DNA of 64,000 bases. Origin: Escallonia rubra (Eukaryota; Streptophyta; Magnoliopsida; Escalloniales; Escalloniaceae). Position numbers and translations under genes: made by a program. The notes under the pieces were generated by a model. The model made no database searches and was not told the DNA's origin. It worked only from the letters and a program-made list of their open reading frames with translations. The DNA lies in the NCBI GenBank assembly GCA_033065855.1, contig JAVXUO010002167.1, positions 124,001 to 188,000 of the forward strand, read 5' to 3'. Positions 1 to 10,369 of the stretch are shown here, one piece after another; within the stretch, counting starts at the first letter, position 1; each line of letters opens with the position of its first letter.

Positions 1-546
1 TATGCGAGATCCAAGTTGAGATGAATTCCATGTGTAGAGTCCGGTAGTGCAAGAACAAAATAGGAGTCCCGGGGCGAAGTCCAACAACCATCAATGTCTT
101 GGGGCGATGTCCAGCAACTAAGAACAGATCAAAAGTCCCGGGGTAAAGTCCGACGACCATAAAGTCTCGAGGTAAGGTCCGGTGACTAAGAACAAGGTAG
201 GAGTCCCAGAACGAGGTCCGCAGACTAAGAACAAAGCAGGAGTCCCGGGGTGAAGTCCGACAACCATCAAGGTCTTGGGGCGATGTCCGGCAACTAGGAA
301 CAGATCAGGAGTCCTGGGGCGAAGTTCGACGACCATAAAGTCTCGGGATCCGACGACCATAAAATGTCTCGGGTAAGGTCCGGTAACTAGGAACAGATCA
401 GGAGTCCCGGTACAAGGTCCAAAGACTAAGAAGAGAGCAGGAGTCCCAGGGTGAGGTCTGACGACCATAGAGGTCTTGGGTAAGGTCCGACGACTAAGAG
501 AAAGATAATTATAATTATCTTTTCCTTCAAAAAAAGGGCAGGGGGA
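1..546. repeat. Degenerate tandem array, probably internal part of an LTR retrotransposon
   Basis: The stretch consists of imperfect repeats of a roughly 60-70 bp unit built from phrases such as GGAGTCCCGGGGCGAAGTCC and GACGACCAT, running to about position 500. Long open frames here are only the repeat read through. A purine-rich run at about 529-546 (A-rich then G-rich) looks like a polypurine tract and is directly followed by TGTTAG, a common LTR start. I infer the 3' internal end of a plus-strand LTR element cut by the window edge. No gag or pol domain is visible. Confidence 0.5.
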
Positions 547-610
547 TGTTAGATTAGGATTTGGGCTAAAGGAAATCGGCAGAGATAACTGAAGAAGGAA
601 ATATATATAT
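547..610 (+). mobile_element. Truncated 3' LTR start
   Basis: TGTTAG immediately follows a polypurine-like tract, as the 5' end of a 3' LTR should. The LTR runs only about 60 bp before it meets an ATATATATAT tract and the terminal repeat of the next element at 611, so it appears to have been interrupted by that insertion. No matching second LTR is visible in the window. Confidence 0.35.
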
Positions 611-2233
611 GGGAGCTGATTCTTTGAGAGCACTAGCAAAATGGGTTAAGTTGCTAGCGTGATCTGGCCGTCCACGCTCGATCTGTGGACGATCCAAATC
701 TTTTTTTTGCGTTTTTTTTAAGTCCATCCGCTACATTATGTAGCGGACGATTTTTTTGACAAAAATATCCTCCAGCTTGAGGGAGTCACAGGATGTACAA
801 TACACATCCGCTACATTATGTAGCGGATGATGGATGGAGCCGTGAAATGTGAAATGGCAGTATGGTAGTCCTTGCCAAAAGGGGATGTTCTTTCTGGTTC
901 ATCTTCCTTATTCACATCTTCCAAACAAACAAGATGTTCTTTATTCTCCCTCAACTAAGCAACCATTTAACAAAATTCATGGATCAAAACCAATTCAAAT
1001 TGAAATTAAAGATACGATTCAAATGTTAATTTGGGTTTTATATACTGAACAAGAAGAAGGTAATGGTGCAGTACAATACCCAACACCACCGTCACTAACT
1101 ACCACCATCTAAATCGATGTCGTCGCCACCAACCACCACCGGCCAAACTCAAGCTACCCTGGAACCCATTGGTGGTCATCGACGACGTTACCACCCAATG
1201 ACGCCCCTAAGAAGCTACCACTAATGCCGTAAAGCAGTCACCATCCAGTGCCTATGAACAATCATCCGCCGACAACAATATTAACAACAACAACAAAATC
1301 TGTAGCTACCAAGGGGCTACGTTACCGCCGCCTCTTTCTTTGGTCACGCCGGCCGCAACAACACCTATACGGCCAGATCTGGACGGTTCACCGTTCGATC
1401 ATTTCCCTCCGATCAACCATAAAGGCCTTCACCTCTGTAAGGTTGACTTTTCTATTCCACAAGTTCCCACCCATAGGTGATGAACAAGCCACATAAGGTG
1501 ACTTTGGTGGTGTCGAAGTTGTGGGCATCAGCATTGATGAAGAACCAAGAACCAGTGACCTCAAAGCCACCATGTCCATTGAACTAATGGAACCGGATTT
1601 CGGCGAAGACAGCGCTGACCCAGTGGAATCATACAACGGACGCAATTCCTCATGCTTATGAGCAAAGAAACACACTTTCCTCGCGCACCCAGCTTCATCC
1701 TTGCATAGCCAGGTGCGGTACTGAGTTGGATGAAGCCATGACTCGAACACCCCGTGCCCGTACTCACAAGCATCGCCTTTCACGCGCAACTCCCCTTGCA
1801 AAATTCGGGGCAAGGGACACAAGTGTAACTGTACTTCTTTGGATCACACCTTCTCGCGTTCTCCTCAGGATGAATGAAAGGGCATTCAGTGGGTAGAGAG
1901 AGAGATATGAAGTCTTACCCAAACATATCTGGATATAGAGAAAGAGAGAAAGATGAAGTCTTAGCCAAACAAATCTCGAGATGAAAGTGAAATGAAAGTT
2001 TCTGCCTTTTTATATTATGTCCGCTACATTATGTAGCGGACAAACTAAAAGGCACAATCAATTGCATGGACAAGGGGTATTTTTGTCAAAAAATCGTTTG
2101 CTACATAATGTAGCGGACATATTTAAGAAAATGCAAAAAAAAAGATTTGGACCGTCCACAAATCGCGCGTGGACGGCCAGATCGCGCTAGCAACTTAACC
2201 CATTTTGCTAGCGCTCTCAACGGATCCGCTCCC
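611..2233. mobile_element. MULE-like long-TIR element carrying a captured gene fragment (Pack-MULE type)
   Basis: The ends are long inverted repeats. The left end begins GGGAGCTGATTC and continues with a GAGAGC-CTAGCAAAATGGG-TTAAGTTGCTAGCG block, a GATCTGGCCGTCCACG block and a T-rich run. The right end (about 2000-2233) is its reverse complement. TIR similarity extends for about 200 bp each side. The element sits in TA dinucleotide tracts on both sides, which hides the target duplication. Each TIR contains palindromes of the form CCGCTACA-n3-TGTAGCGG (about 727-747, 807-827, 2020-2040, and a degenerate one at 2096-2118). There is no transposase inside, so it is non-autonomous. The interior contains a CCCH zinc-finger gene fragment. 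Confidence 0.75.
1495..1889 (-). pseudogene. Captured fragment of a plant tandem CCCH zinc-finger (TZF) gene
   Basis: Reading the minus strand, about 1889-1785 encodes ECPFIHP, a [19 protein letters not shown] block and KGSC. After a one-base frame change near 1785 the reading continues in another frame with KGDACEYGHGVFESWLHP, QYRTWLCKD, KVCFFAHKHEELRPLY and STGSALSSP up to TPPKSP near 1495. This order of Cys and His residues is that of plant RR-TZF proteins (family of Arabidopsis C3H20/23/66), including the short Ser/Pro-rich tail after the second finger. Neither end of the host gene is present and the frame is broken, so it is a fragment carried inside the transposable element rather than a gene. 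About 130 codons are recognisable. Confidence 0.75.
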
Positions 2234-2246
2234 TATATATATATAT
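2234..2246. repeat. (TA)n spacer between two MULE-like elements
   Basis: Thirteen bases of alternating T and A separate the right end of the 1.6 kb element (ending GCTCCC) from the left end of the 8.1 kb element (starting GGGAGC). It serves as flank for both elements. Similar TA tracts flank the outer ends of both. Confidence 0.85.
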
Positions 2247-2520
2247 GGGAGCTGATCCATTGACAGCGCTGGCAAAATAGGATATCTTGCCAGCGCGATC
2301 TGGCCGTCCATCCTTTCGGGATGGACGGCCCAGATCACTTTTTTTTGCGGCGCTGTCAGTCGTCCGCTACATAGTGTAACAGACGGACCTTTTTACCATC
2401 TTGCCCTCGCTCACCCATCCGCTAGACTGTGTAGCGGACGACATTCTTGGGCCCACATCGTCCGCCAAAAAGTAGTCCGCTACACTGTCTAGCGGACGAC
2501 TGTTTCTGTCAAATCACCAA
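2247..2520 (+). repeat. Left terminal inverted repeat of the 8.1 kb MULE
   Basis: It matches the reverse complement of about 10106-10372. It contains a small perfect hairpin (GTCCATCC-n-GGATGGAC) near 2311-2330 and three to four palindromes of the TCCGCTA-TAGCGGA type. Similarity fades after about 2520, although another palindrome occurs near 2581-2605. Confidence 0.8.
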
Positions 2521-2984
2521 CTTCCCCCTGACAGTTGTCACATCAGTCGATGCACAACTGTTACTTTGTCATTATCCCAGCGTCCGCAACACAGTGTAGC
2601 GGACGTTGGCAACTATTCGAAACCCTTCTAAACTTCTATTAATTCCTTCTTCTCACAATCAAACTATTCCTTCTTCTCACAATCAAACTAGCGGCGTTGG
2701 CAAGTAGATCGGCGCAATTTCTTTGCAAGAAATCCTTTAATCGTCTCATCAATCACGTAAGTTCACAAACCAATCCTTTCTTTATTCATAATCTAGAGTT
2801 CATCTTGCGGCGTTGGCAAGTAGATCGGCACTATGCTAGCGTTTGTCAATGTATATACATATATATTATATATGTGTATTGCGATTATCTGATCACATGC
2901 TAGCGCTGAATATGCTAGCGTTGTATGTTTGGGAATGTTTACGCTTCCAACCTTGCCCTCTTTCCATTATTTCAGTTGCAAAAA

Positions 2985-5900
2985 ATGGATTTCAACCCTG
3001 GACCAAAAGATCCGTCCGTATTATACGACCAAGCAAACCATATCAGTACGCTCATATGGGATGGTGGAGTAAGATACTTATTTTATCATTTATATCGTTT
3101 ATTTTGCTTACGTATTTCAGTTGCGAACGTTGTATATCATTTATTTTGCTTAAATAATATTTATTAATTTGTAGGAAAGAGCACTTGTCAACACGGTAGA
3201 AGTAAGCGATAATTTCAACCCCTGGAAATTGAACAAAACCCAGAAAAGATTACTGCGTGGGATTGGGTTTGGGATTTTCACGCATGGGCAGATCTTTCAA
3301 CAACTTGACCGGCACTTAATAGGTGCCCTTGTTGAAAGATGGAGAAGTGAAACGAATACGTTTCACTTCCCTCTCGGAGATATGACAATTACCCTAGAAG
3401 ATGTAGGGTTCATCTTAGGGTTACCGGTGACGGGGCGGCCGGTAATAGCTCATCCGTCCGAAGCAACGAATAAGAGGACCGCTAGGGACTTCTTTACTTC
3501 GATACCCCAGGATCAATTTAACAGTGGTGGTATCAAGTTGAAGTGGTTGGTAGATACCTACGGGGTTTTGCCAGAAAACTATACGGGCCATGACCTTGTG
3601 CTGTACACACAAGCCTTCCTCTGGTGGGTGATAGGGGCAATATTATTCCCAACGACGTCGAAGAACACGGTCAGCGTCAAATATTTACCGTTTTTGCGTA
3701 ACCTGGCTGAGGTTGGGGATTATGCCTGGGGTGCAGCAACTCTTGCATACCTGTACCGAGCATTGCACAAGGCAACGAGGCCCGACTCCAAAGCGATATG
3801 TGCATGTCTCTCGCTATTGCAGGTATATCATACAATTCTTCATTACGTGCTCTTTGTTTTTTTTTTTTTTGTTGAATGGACAATAAATGTTGACGATACT
3901 TTATTTAATGTCTTTGCTCTCAGGTGTGGTCTTATGAACACCTTGCTACCGGCGCACCCAGGCGTAGGGACGGAACAGATAATGTGTGGCCTCGGTTGTG
4001 CGCCTGGGAGTACAGCCAGAAGGAAACCCACTACCCGAGGAGAGACGATCCTCATCACAACATTTCATACTATCGGGGGGAGCTCGACTCGTTATCTCCT
4101 GGCCAGATGCGATAGGCACCGTACAAACGTTTGGCGCGACGGGTGGGAGAGTCGTTCGTCTTCACGCTCTCCGGGTTGCAACGCACACCCCTGATCCACT
4201 TCGAGGTCGCAGAGTGGCAGCTGCCAGATCGCGCTATGCGCCATTTTGACTGCCTGCAGGGGTTGCTAGCCGGCGCGCCAGATATGAGGCTTAACAGGAA
4301 CCCACCGGGTGTCGAACTGTTTGGCAGGGCGAATGCGCACGACTTGTGCGCGCGTGAAATTGAGGTCTGGAATTCCTGGCAGGACACGCTGGCGGCCATT
4401 GTGTCGGAGCCTGACCCCGTCATCAGCATCGAACAGTACAATGAGTGGTACTACCGCATCACCCGGAGGAGAGTAGCTCCAGTAAGGTTTGAACGCGGGG
4501 AGAAGTACCACCCTAGGGGTCAGATCGATGAGCACATGGCATACAATCTGGTAAGTTGCCCAACCAGTGCTTCTAATTGAACTTGATCATTCTAAGTGTG
4601 TACGAAGTTACTTATTTATTATCTTTCTGGATGTAGGTTAATGCCTCGTTCGCCTTCTTCCAGAAGTTGAGCGAGCGGAAGGATTTGGTGGATGCCATGG
4701 GCGAGGAGCTTCGCCAACAGGCTGAAGCGTTGGCGTATGGCTGCGGGAATTTTTTGCGGCAAGCATCGGGACGGCCTTCGGGCGTCACCCCGGGAATGGG
4801 TTATCCGGGGTGGTAGCGGTCGTTTGTTCCCGAGGGATGCACCGATCCCTCGGGACAGACTTCGGGAGTGAGCCAGGGATATGGTTTTCCCTCTGTACCG
4901 GAAATGGGTGGTGATTGGGGACCGCCAAGCACCATGGGCCAGGCTCAAGCGCCGTGGGAAGATTACAGTGCGCCCTCCTTCTCTTTGCTATTGGATTCGG
5001 AACCCCAACCCCTCTCTCAGAGTCAAGTCACGCAAGACTGGGGTTTCGGAAACATCAGTCTGTCCGAGACACTGCCCATTGTCCCGTGGGCAGGACCATC
5101 TATTGCCGAAGGCGGGCAATCCCCCCCAGTTGCCCCCCCCGAAGGAGTGCAATATCCCCCGGTCGACCCCCCCGAAGGAGTGCAATATCCCCCGGTCGAC
5201 CCCCCCGAAGGAGTGCAATATCCCCCGGTCGACCCCCGAGGGCAATATCGCAAAGGGCATCCGTTGAAGCCCCTAAAGCCGCATAAATGCCAGATAATCA
5301 GAGAGCATTATTTTAGCGGCTACCGGCATGACAAAGCGTCGTATAGTGTGGATCATCCGGAGGGCATGGATTACAGTTGCTCGTGGGGAGAACTGGCCTC
5401 CCTGGCTCCGGGGAGTTGGTTAGACAATGGTGTCATCTCCACCTACGTGGAGATTCTGAAGGAAAGGTGTCGGCAGCAGCCGACCTATCCGGCCGTTTTT
5501 TTGTTGGATGCCTTTTTTCATAGCATCCTAGTGTCTGAATGGCGGGAGTGGGTTGAACATAGGCGGAAGAAAAAGTTAGCCCAGTGGAGACTGTCCGCTA
5601 ACCTACGAGCGTATCTTAATAGGGATAGTCCGGTGAGCGCAAGTGTTGCCGATGTGTTTCTAATCCCATTTCTAGGGGAAAGCCACTGGTACTTGGTTTG
5701 CTACGCCCCAACAGGTAAACTCGTATCGGTGATCGACAGTCTCCACGACGATACTCTCCGTATGCCTGTGCTGCAGATGTACAGAGCCCAATTGGACTCA
5801 TTGGTAATATTACGATCGCTGTATAATGCTCTGATTCTATCTTGCCATAAATTTTAACTCGTGTCTTACGCCATTTTCTGTTTCTCGCAGAATATTTTTT

Positions 5901-6202
5901 GTGCAATGGTCAATCGTGTCCGTGGTGACCCCGTACCGGCGCGGCAAAATCTCGATAGGCGATTGAAGAAGAGGAGGCCCAAGCAACGTAACACTTCGGA
6001 CTGCGGCGTCTTCCTTTGCATGTACATGGATTTCATTTGTCGCTCTGAGAGCCTCAAGGCGGCCGTCTGGAGCCAAGCAGAAGTTGAAGCCTATAGATAT
6101 AGAATAGCTTGGCAAATTATGAAAGGCCGGCCTAGAGCGGTTAGGCTTATAGAAAATCCGGCTAATGATGAGAATCCGCCCCAACATGCGGACCCCAGTT
6201 GA
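2985..6202 (+). CDS. Plant mobile domain (PMD) - Ulp1 cysteine protease protein of the MULE; two in-frame TAG codons
   Basis: Model: exons 2985-3068, 3175-3822, 3924-4550, 4637-5803 and 5891-6202, all with GT-AG junctions that keep one frame, 945 residues. Residues about 20-450 are a plant mobile domain (RWRSETNTFHFPLGDMTITL, LGLPVTGRPV, VWSYEHL, IHFEVAEWQLPD). A Pro/Gly-rich linker with 11-residue repeats follows. Residues about 710-945 are a C48/Ulp1-like SUMO-protease domain with its catalytic set visible: His about 803 (ESHWYLV), Asp about 820 (VIDS), Gln about 874 and Cys about 880 (KQRNTSDCGVFLC). Two TAG codons break the frame: 4113-4115 (just before APYKRL, where PMD proteins usually have Trp) and 4814-4816 (after YPGW). 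No frameshift is seen. Each domain is otherwise well preserved, so the copy is probably decaying by point mutation. Host PMD proteins (MAIN/MAIL1) act in silencing and genome maintenance. The role in a transposon is unknown. Confidence 0.75.
5132..5237 (+). repeat. 33-bp tandem repeat in the PMD-Ulp1 linker
   Basis: Three nearly identical 33-bp units (GAAGGAGTGCAATAT followed by CCCCCGGTCGACCC) lie in frame, giving 11-residue repeats of PPEGVQYPPVD. The starts of the GAAGGAG phrase are at 5141, 5174 and 5207. The repeats extend the Pro-rich linker between the two domains without breaking the frame. Confidence 0.9.
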
Positions 6203-6399
6203 AATTGTATCATAACAGTATTTTTTACATAAACCGTGATTCATTGGTGTGATTTGATTTGTGTTGATTTCTGTTGTCGATTACTGATTGATTTATTTCA
6301 GTTGTTGGTTTTTTGGCCTCATTGGGAATGATTGAAATGTGGAAAACGAAATGGTGCAAAAATTTTCTAAGTAGTGAAGTTTAGTCTTTCTGCTGTGCC

Positions 6400-6918
6400 G
6401 TCCGCTATAAAATGTAGCGGACTAATGTAGGTAGAGAATTTTTCTAAGTGTTGATGGGTAGAGCTTTCTGCTGTGCCGTCCGCTATACAATGTAGCGGAC
6501 AAGGTAGACAATTTTTTTAAATCTCCTGCTCCGTCCGCGATATAATGTAGCGGACAAATGTAAGTAGAGAATTTTTCTAAGTGTTGATGGGTGGAGCTTT
6601 CTGTTGCTCCGTCCGCGATACAATGTAGCGGACAAATGTAGGTAGAGAATTTTTCTAAGTTTAGATGGGTGGAGCTTTCTGCTGCGCCGTCCGCTATATA
6701 GTATAGCGGACATAAATGAAGAAAGTTTCTGCTATGCCGTCCGCTACATTGTATAGTGGACGTAAAATGAAGACCAAAGTTTCTGCTATGTCGTCCGCTA
6801 CATTGTATGGCGGACGTAAAATGAAGACCAAAAGTTTCTGCTATGCCGTCCGCTACATTGTATAGCGGACGTAAAATAAAGTTTACTGTTTTACCGTCTG
6901 CTACGTTGTATAGCGGAC
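6400..6918. repeat. Array of nine 23-bp palindromes between convergent MULE genes
   Basis: Near-perfect palindromes of the form GTCCGCTA-n7-TAGCGGAC begin at about 6400, 6478, 6533, 6611, 6689, 6739, 6793, 6848 and 6896, with a tenth half copy at 6957. Spacing is 49-78 bp. The stems are conserved (GTCCGC/GCGGAC) while the centres vary (TATAAAATG, TACATTGTA and others). The DNA between them also repeats (AGAGAATTTTTCTAAGTGTTGATGGGT, TTTCTGCTATGCC). The array fills the gap between the stop of PMD-Ulp1 (6202) and the stop of the transposase (7145). The same palindrome occurs in the TIRs. Confidence 0.9.
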
Positions 6919-7020
6919 TTAAAAAAAACCCCAAAAAATTAGGTCCCTGCATATCCGTCCGCTATACATCAGATGGTAAAAACATTCCAGTATTCGGTCC
7001 AAAAATTATTAGGTAAAAAA

Positions 7021-7140
7021 TTATTACAAATGTCAAACTTATACAAATGTCTATCTTGCCATAAAAATTATTACAAATGTCAAACTTATACAAATGTCTA
7101 TCCTGCCATAAAAATTATTACAAATGTCAAACTTATACAA
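7021..7140. repeat. 47-bp tandem repeat
   Basis: Two and a half units beginning TTATTACAAATGTCAAAC start at 7021, 7068 and 7115, just downstream of the transposase stop. No function is suggested by the sequence. Confidence 0.85.
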
Positions 7141-7144
7141 AAAA

Positions 7145-9439
7145 TTAAAGGTCCACTGTAGCTTGTCCGTCCTCATCTTCGGCGTCATCTTCTTCCCCGT
7201 CTTGCAAACCCCCTGGACTTATCCCCAGTGCCTTGTAATGGTTCCGCTTGTCGTGGTCAGTCATTTTGTTGCACAATGCACACCTTCGCAGCTTTTTAGG
7301 TTGAGTTGCCGTTTCAATTGAGCTTTTCATCCGCGTAGATCTCTTGCGGCCTTTCGTTTGCGATATAATTGGATCCAACGGCCGGATATCATTGTCGTCT
7401 TCCTCCCCCGGCTCGTCGTCTTCTGATCCCGTCGTTGGCTCGGTGTCAACCGCGTTGGTGACTGAAGCTGCTTCCAACTGGTCGACGATGGGCTCTTGTT
7501 GCTGAGCTACCTCGAGGAGATGTTTATAACCGACCATTGTAGCAGCACCCTTTACGGACAAACGGGTGAACATCGTCACCAGATGATTATACCGCAACGT
7601 CTCTGATTCTTCAAAGTCAGTATACGGGTGCTCCGGAAAGGAAATGGTACCGTGCAACCTGTTTGCACCTTTCGTCCACCGTGGCAAGACGTATTTATCG
7701 GGGATTGTCCTGATATTCTTCTGGGTGAAAAACCGCAGAACGTGTCTACACAGGATGCCATGGAACTCAAACTTCTTGCAAACACATGTCACCGAGTCCG
7801 TCAATGTGTCGTGGCTCACCGTATACATTCTGCGCAGCTTCTCAGGGACGAGGTCATTCACGAGCGAATAAACCTTGTACTCACGCGTAGACATTTCTGC
7901 CACCTTGTTTATACTGTATCGTCCGGATTTTCGCAGCTCTACTTGGTATAGCAAGAAGATCTCCTTCGTATAGACTTTGGCACCGTTCAGCTCCAGCGGG
8001 GTCTCGAGCAACCTTCTCCTTTGTTTGTACGTTGTTGCAAAGTCGGCAGCCCTTTCTTTTACGAACAACGAAGCTACCGCTTTTTGTGCGGATGCAACGA
8101 AAGTCTTCAAATTGGTAGCTGTACCCACATAACTATCGAACGTGGCATTCATGGATTCACTCCTGCCCGTCGTTTTCATGCCCGCTGAAAAATACCTCCT
8201 CGTGTAAACGCCAATCCATTGCTCTTTGCGCTCGTACAAGTGCTGGAGCCACTCGTTGTCTTGCAATGAGTAATCCCGAACAAGCTTTTCCCACCTCTCC
8301 TCGAATTCCTCAATCGTTAACGACTTGAGGACGCACTTGTCAAAATCCGGTTTAAAGTCTGGATACTTTGCGTACACGTGATGCAGCCGTTCCGGGTATT
8401 TGTTGCTTATGTGCCAGGTGCACAAGTTGTGCCGAGTGTCTGGGAAGACAGTCACAATTGCCTTCTTCATTGCCAAATCTTGATCGGTGATGATCACTTT
8501 GGGTGCTTTGAAGTTCATTGCTTCCAGCCACGTCCTAAACAACCATTCAAAAGAACTCTCGGTCTCGTCCCTTAACAAGGCGAACCCGAACAGGATGGAG
8601 TGATAATGATGATTGACCCCCGTGAAAGGGGCGAACGGCATCGAGTACTTGTTGGTACGGTATGTGGTGTCGAACGTCACGACATCCCCAAAATGCTTAT
8701 AAGCAAGCCTCGAACGACCGTCGACCCAAAAAATTGTGCTAACTCGATGCTCGTCGTCAAGTTTATAATCGAAGGTCAACTGCGGGTCCTCCATCTGCAT
8801 CCGTTTCAATAGGCTCATTGTGGCTTGAGCATCATTGAGGTCATACGCGGCTCGTCTATGGGTTCGGACCGCGTTACGAACGTCTGTCGTGTTAAAGGTC
8901 AAATTTTGAATTCCCCCAGCCTGTTCAGCAAGAACATTAATCATGTCGGTAGGTCCTAGTCGCGCATTGCTCATTGTCTGAATCAGGCTCCTTGCGACCT
9001 TACCCATCTTCTTGTGTTGATGCATCTGACTCACCTTAGAAGGGGTTACTAACGGGTGATTGTGTGCCAGTTCCAGGCTGGTAATAAGCCAATGGTCTTG
9101 ATTGGGTTTGTAGCTTACGAACATCTTGACCTGGCAGTTTGTGCGCTCAAAGCAGTCTCGTCTTCTACGCGGATATCCTATTTCGTCATCACTGTCATCA
9201 TTGCCTACGCGTGTCTTATTTTGCACTGGGTTTCTGCTCCTATGGCACTCGTATAAGCGAGAGCATATCTTTCTCGTTATGGTGCTTGTTCTTGAAGTCT
9301 TTATTCTAATGCCAAAACCAATCCTCAATGAATACGCTCGAAAACATTCTTCAGCTTCTTCCAACGTAGCAAATGTTCGTCCTAGATACGGATCACTAGC
9401 ATCTACGGGGACGTTGGAGCTCGACACGAAATCAGACAT
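7145..9439 (-). CDS. FAR1-type Mutator-like transposase
   Basis: A single uninterrupted frame. The Met at 9439 (MSDFVSSSNV) is preferred to the in-frame Met at 9484, because family similarity begins only at GRTFATLEEAEECF; this gives 764 residues. Residues about 20-130 are a FAR1/WRKY-GCM1 zinc-binding domain (C in LYECHRS, C in ERTNCQVKM, and HNH at the end). A MULE transposase domain follows, with the acidic residues expected for the DDE fold: Asp about 257 (TFDTTYRTN), Asp about 319 (IITDQD) and a Glu about 429 (TTGRSESMN). A SWIM zinc finger is at about 552-566 (CVCKKFEFHGILCRHVL). The acidic C-terminus holds a CxxC-H motif (CALCNKMTDH). Length and order match FRS/FHY3 and Jittery-class transposases. 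The protein would bind the element ends and cut them. No stop or frameshift is visible. Confidence 0.93.
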   Translation of the reverse strand: MSDFVSSSNVPVDASDPYLGRTFATLEEAEECFRAYSLRIGFGIRIKTSRTSTITRKICSRLYECHRSRNPVQNKTRVGNDDSDDEIGYPRRRRDCFERTNCQVKMFVSYKPNQDHWLITSLELAHNHPLVTPSKVSQMHQHKKMGKVARSLIQTMSNARLGPTDMINVLAEQAGGIQNLTFNTTDVRNAVRTHRRAAYDLNDAQATMSLLKRMQMEDPQLTFDYKLDDEHRVSTIFWVDGRSRLAYKHFGDVVTFDTTYRTNKYSMPFAPFTGVNHHYHSILFGFALLRDETESSFEWLFRTWLEAMNFKAPKVIITDQDLAMKKAIVTVFPDTRHNLCTWHISNKYPERLHHVYAKYPDFKPDFDKCVLKSLTIEEFEERWEKLVRDYSLQDNEWLQHLYERKEQWIGVYTRRYFSAGMKTTGRSESMNATFDSYVGTATNLKTFVASAQKAVASLFVKERAADFATTYKQRRRLLETPLELNGAKVYTKEIFLLYQVELRKSGRYSINKVAEMSTREYKVYSLVNDLVPEKLRRMYTVSHDTLTDSVTCVCKKFEFHGILCRHVLRFFTQKNIRTIPDKYVLPRWTKGANRLHGTISFPEHPYTDFEESETLRYNHLVTMFTRLSVKGAATMVGYKHLLEVAQQQEPIVDQLEAASVTNAVDTEPTTGSEDDEPGEEDDNDIRPLDPIISQTKGRKRSTRMKSSIETATQPKKLRRCALCNKMTDHDKRNHYKALGISPGGLQDGEEDDAEDEDGQATVDL

Positions 9440-10105
9440 TGTGAAACAAGAGCTGTGTAGAAATAGACTACGCTTAACAATCAAATGGCATTTCTAACTG
9501 AAAATATTACCTAAAAATTACCTTGGCGAATAGACCAATTTAGGATGACAAACATACCGTATGCATAATCTCAAAAGTGTCTCCAAATTAACAATTATTA
9601 ATTTATTGAACATAACAAATTTAAATTAGTAAGATAAATAGACGAATTCATCATGCCAAAAAATCGAATTAAACTATAATGAATTAAATATAAAGTTAAC
9701 AAATTATACCTTTTTTATGAACATCATGTCTAGAACATCACAAAAAATCTAGAGTATAAAATCACAAATTGATGAATACAGTGACAAATTTCTAGAACAT
9801 CAAGAAAACTTGAAGCAAACTTACCTTGCTTGAGCAAAGCTTGAAGCAAGTGTTACTCAAAGCTTGAAGGCAGCTGAAAATGGAAGCGAGTCCGAAGGAG
9901 AAGAAAATTGTGCTGAAAGAAAATTGAGTAGGCTTGAAGGCAGCTGAAAATGGAAGCGAGTCCGAAGGAGAAGAAAATTGTGCTGAAAGAAAATTGAGTA
10001 GGTTTTGGGGATGGGCAATACTGTCCGCTATACTGTGTAGCGGACAGCATTGCCGACAACGTTATGATGTTCAGAAATAAAAGTACACACAAGTCACAAT
10101 TGTGT
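9440..10105 (-). promoter_or_regulatory. 5' flank of the transposase gene, with 70-bp tandem duplication
   Basis: AT-rich DNA upstream of the transposase start. A 70-bp unit starting GCTTGAAGGCAGCTGAAAAT is duplicated in tandem at 9862-9931 and 9932-10001, next to GCTTGAAGCAAG variants. Another palindrome follows at about 10021-10046. It is the natural position for promoter and leader; no specific element is recognised. Confidence 0.4.
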
Positions 10106-10369
10106 CAGACAAGTCACAATTGTGTCAGAATTGTGCAGTTGTGACAGTCGTCCGGTAGACAGTGTAGCGGACTACTTTTTGGCGGACGATGTGGGCCCAG
10201 GAATGTCGTCCGCTACACAGTCTAGCGGACGGGTGAGCGAGGGCAAGATGGTAAAAAGGTCCGTCCGCTACACTATATAGCGGACGACTGACAACGCCGC
10301 AAAAAAAAGTGATCTGGGCGTCGCGCTGGCAAGATGTCCTATTTTGCCAGCGCTGTCAATGGATCAGCT

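Noticed and set aside
118..639. 173-codon minus-strand frame at the window start
   Set aside because: It is the tandem repeat read through; residues repeat with the DNA unit and match no protein family.
4131..4580. Separate small gene between the PMD exons and the linker
   Set aside because: It is in the same frame as the upstream PMD exon and continues PMD similarity; only a TAG separates them.
6400..6918. CRISPR-like array
   Set aside because: Spacing and palindromic repeats superficially resemble one, but this is a plant nuclear transposon, the spacers are themselves repeated, and no cas gene exists.
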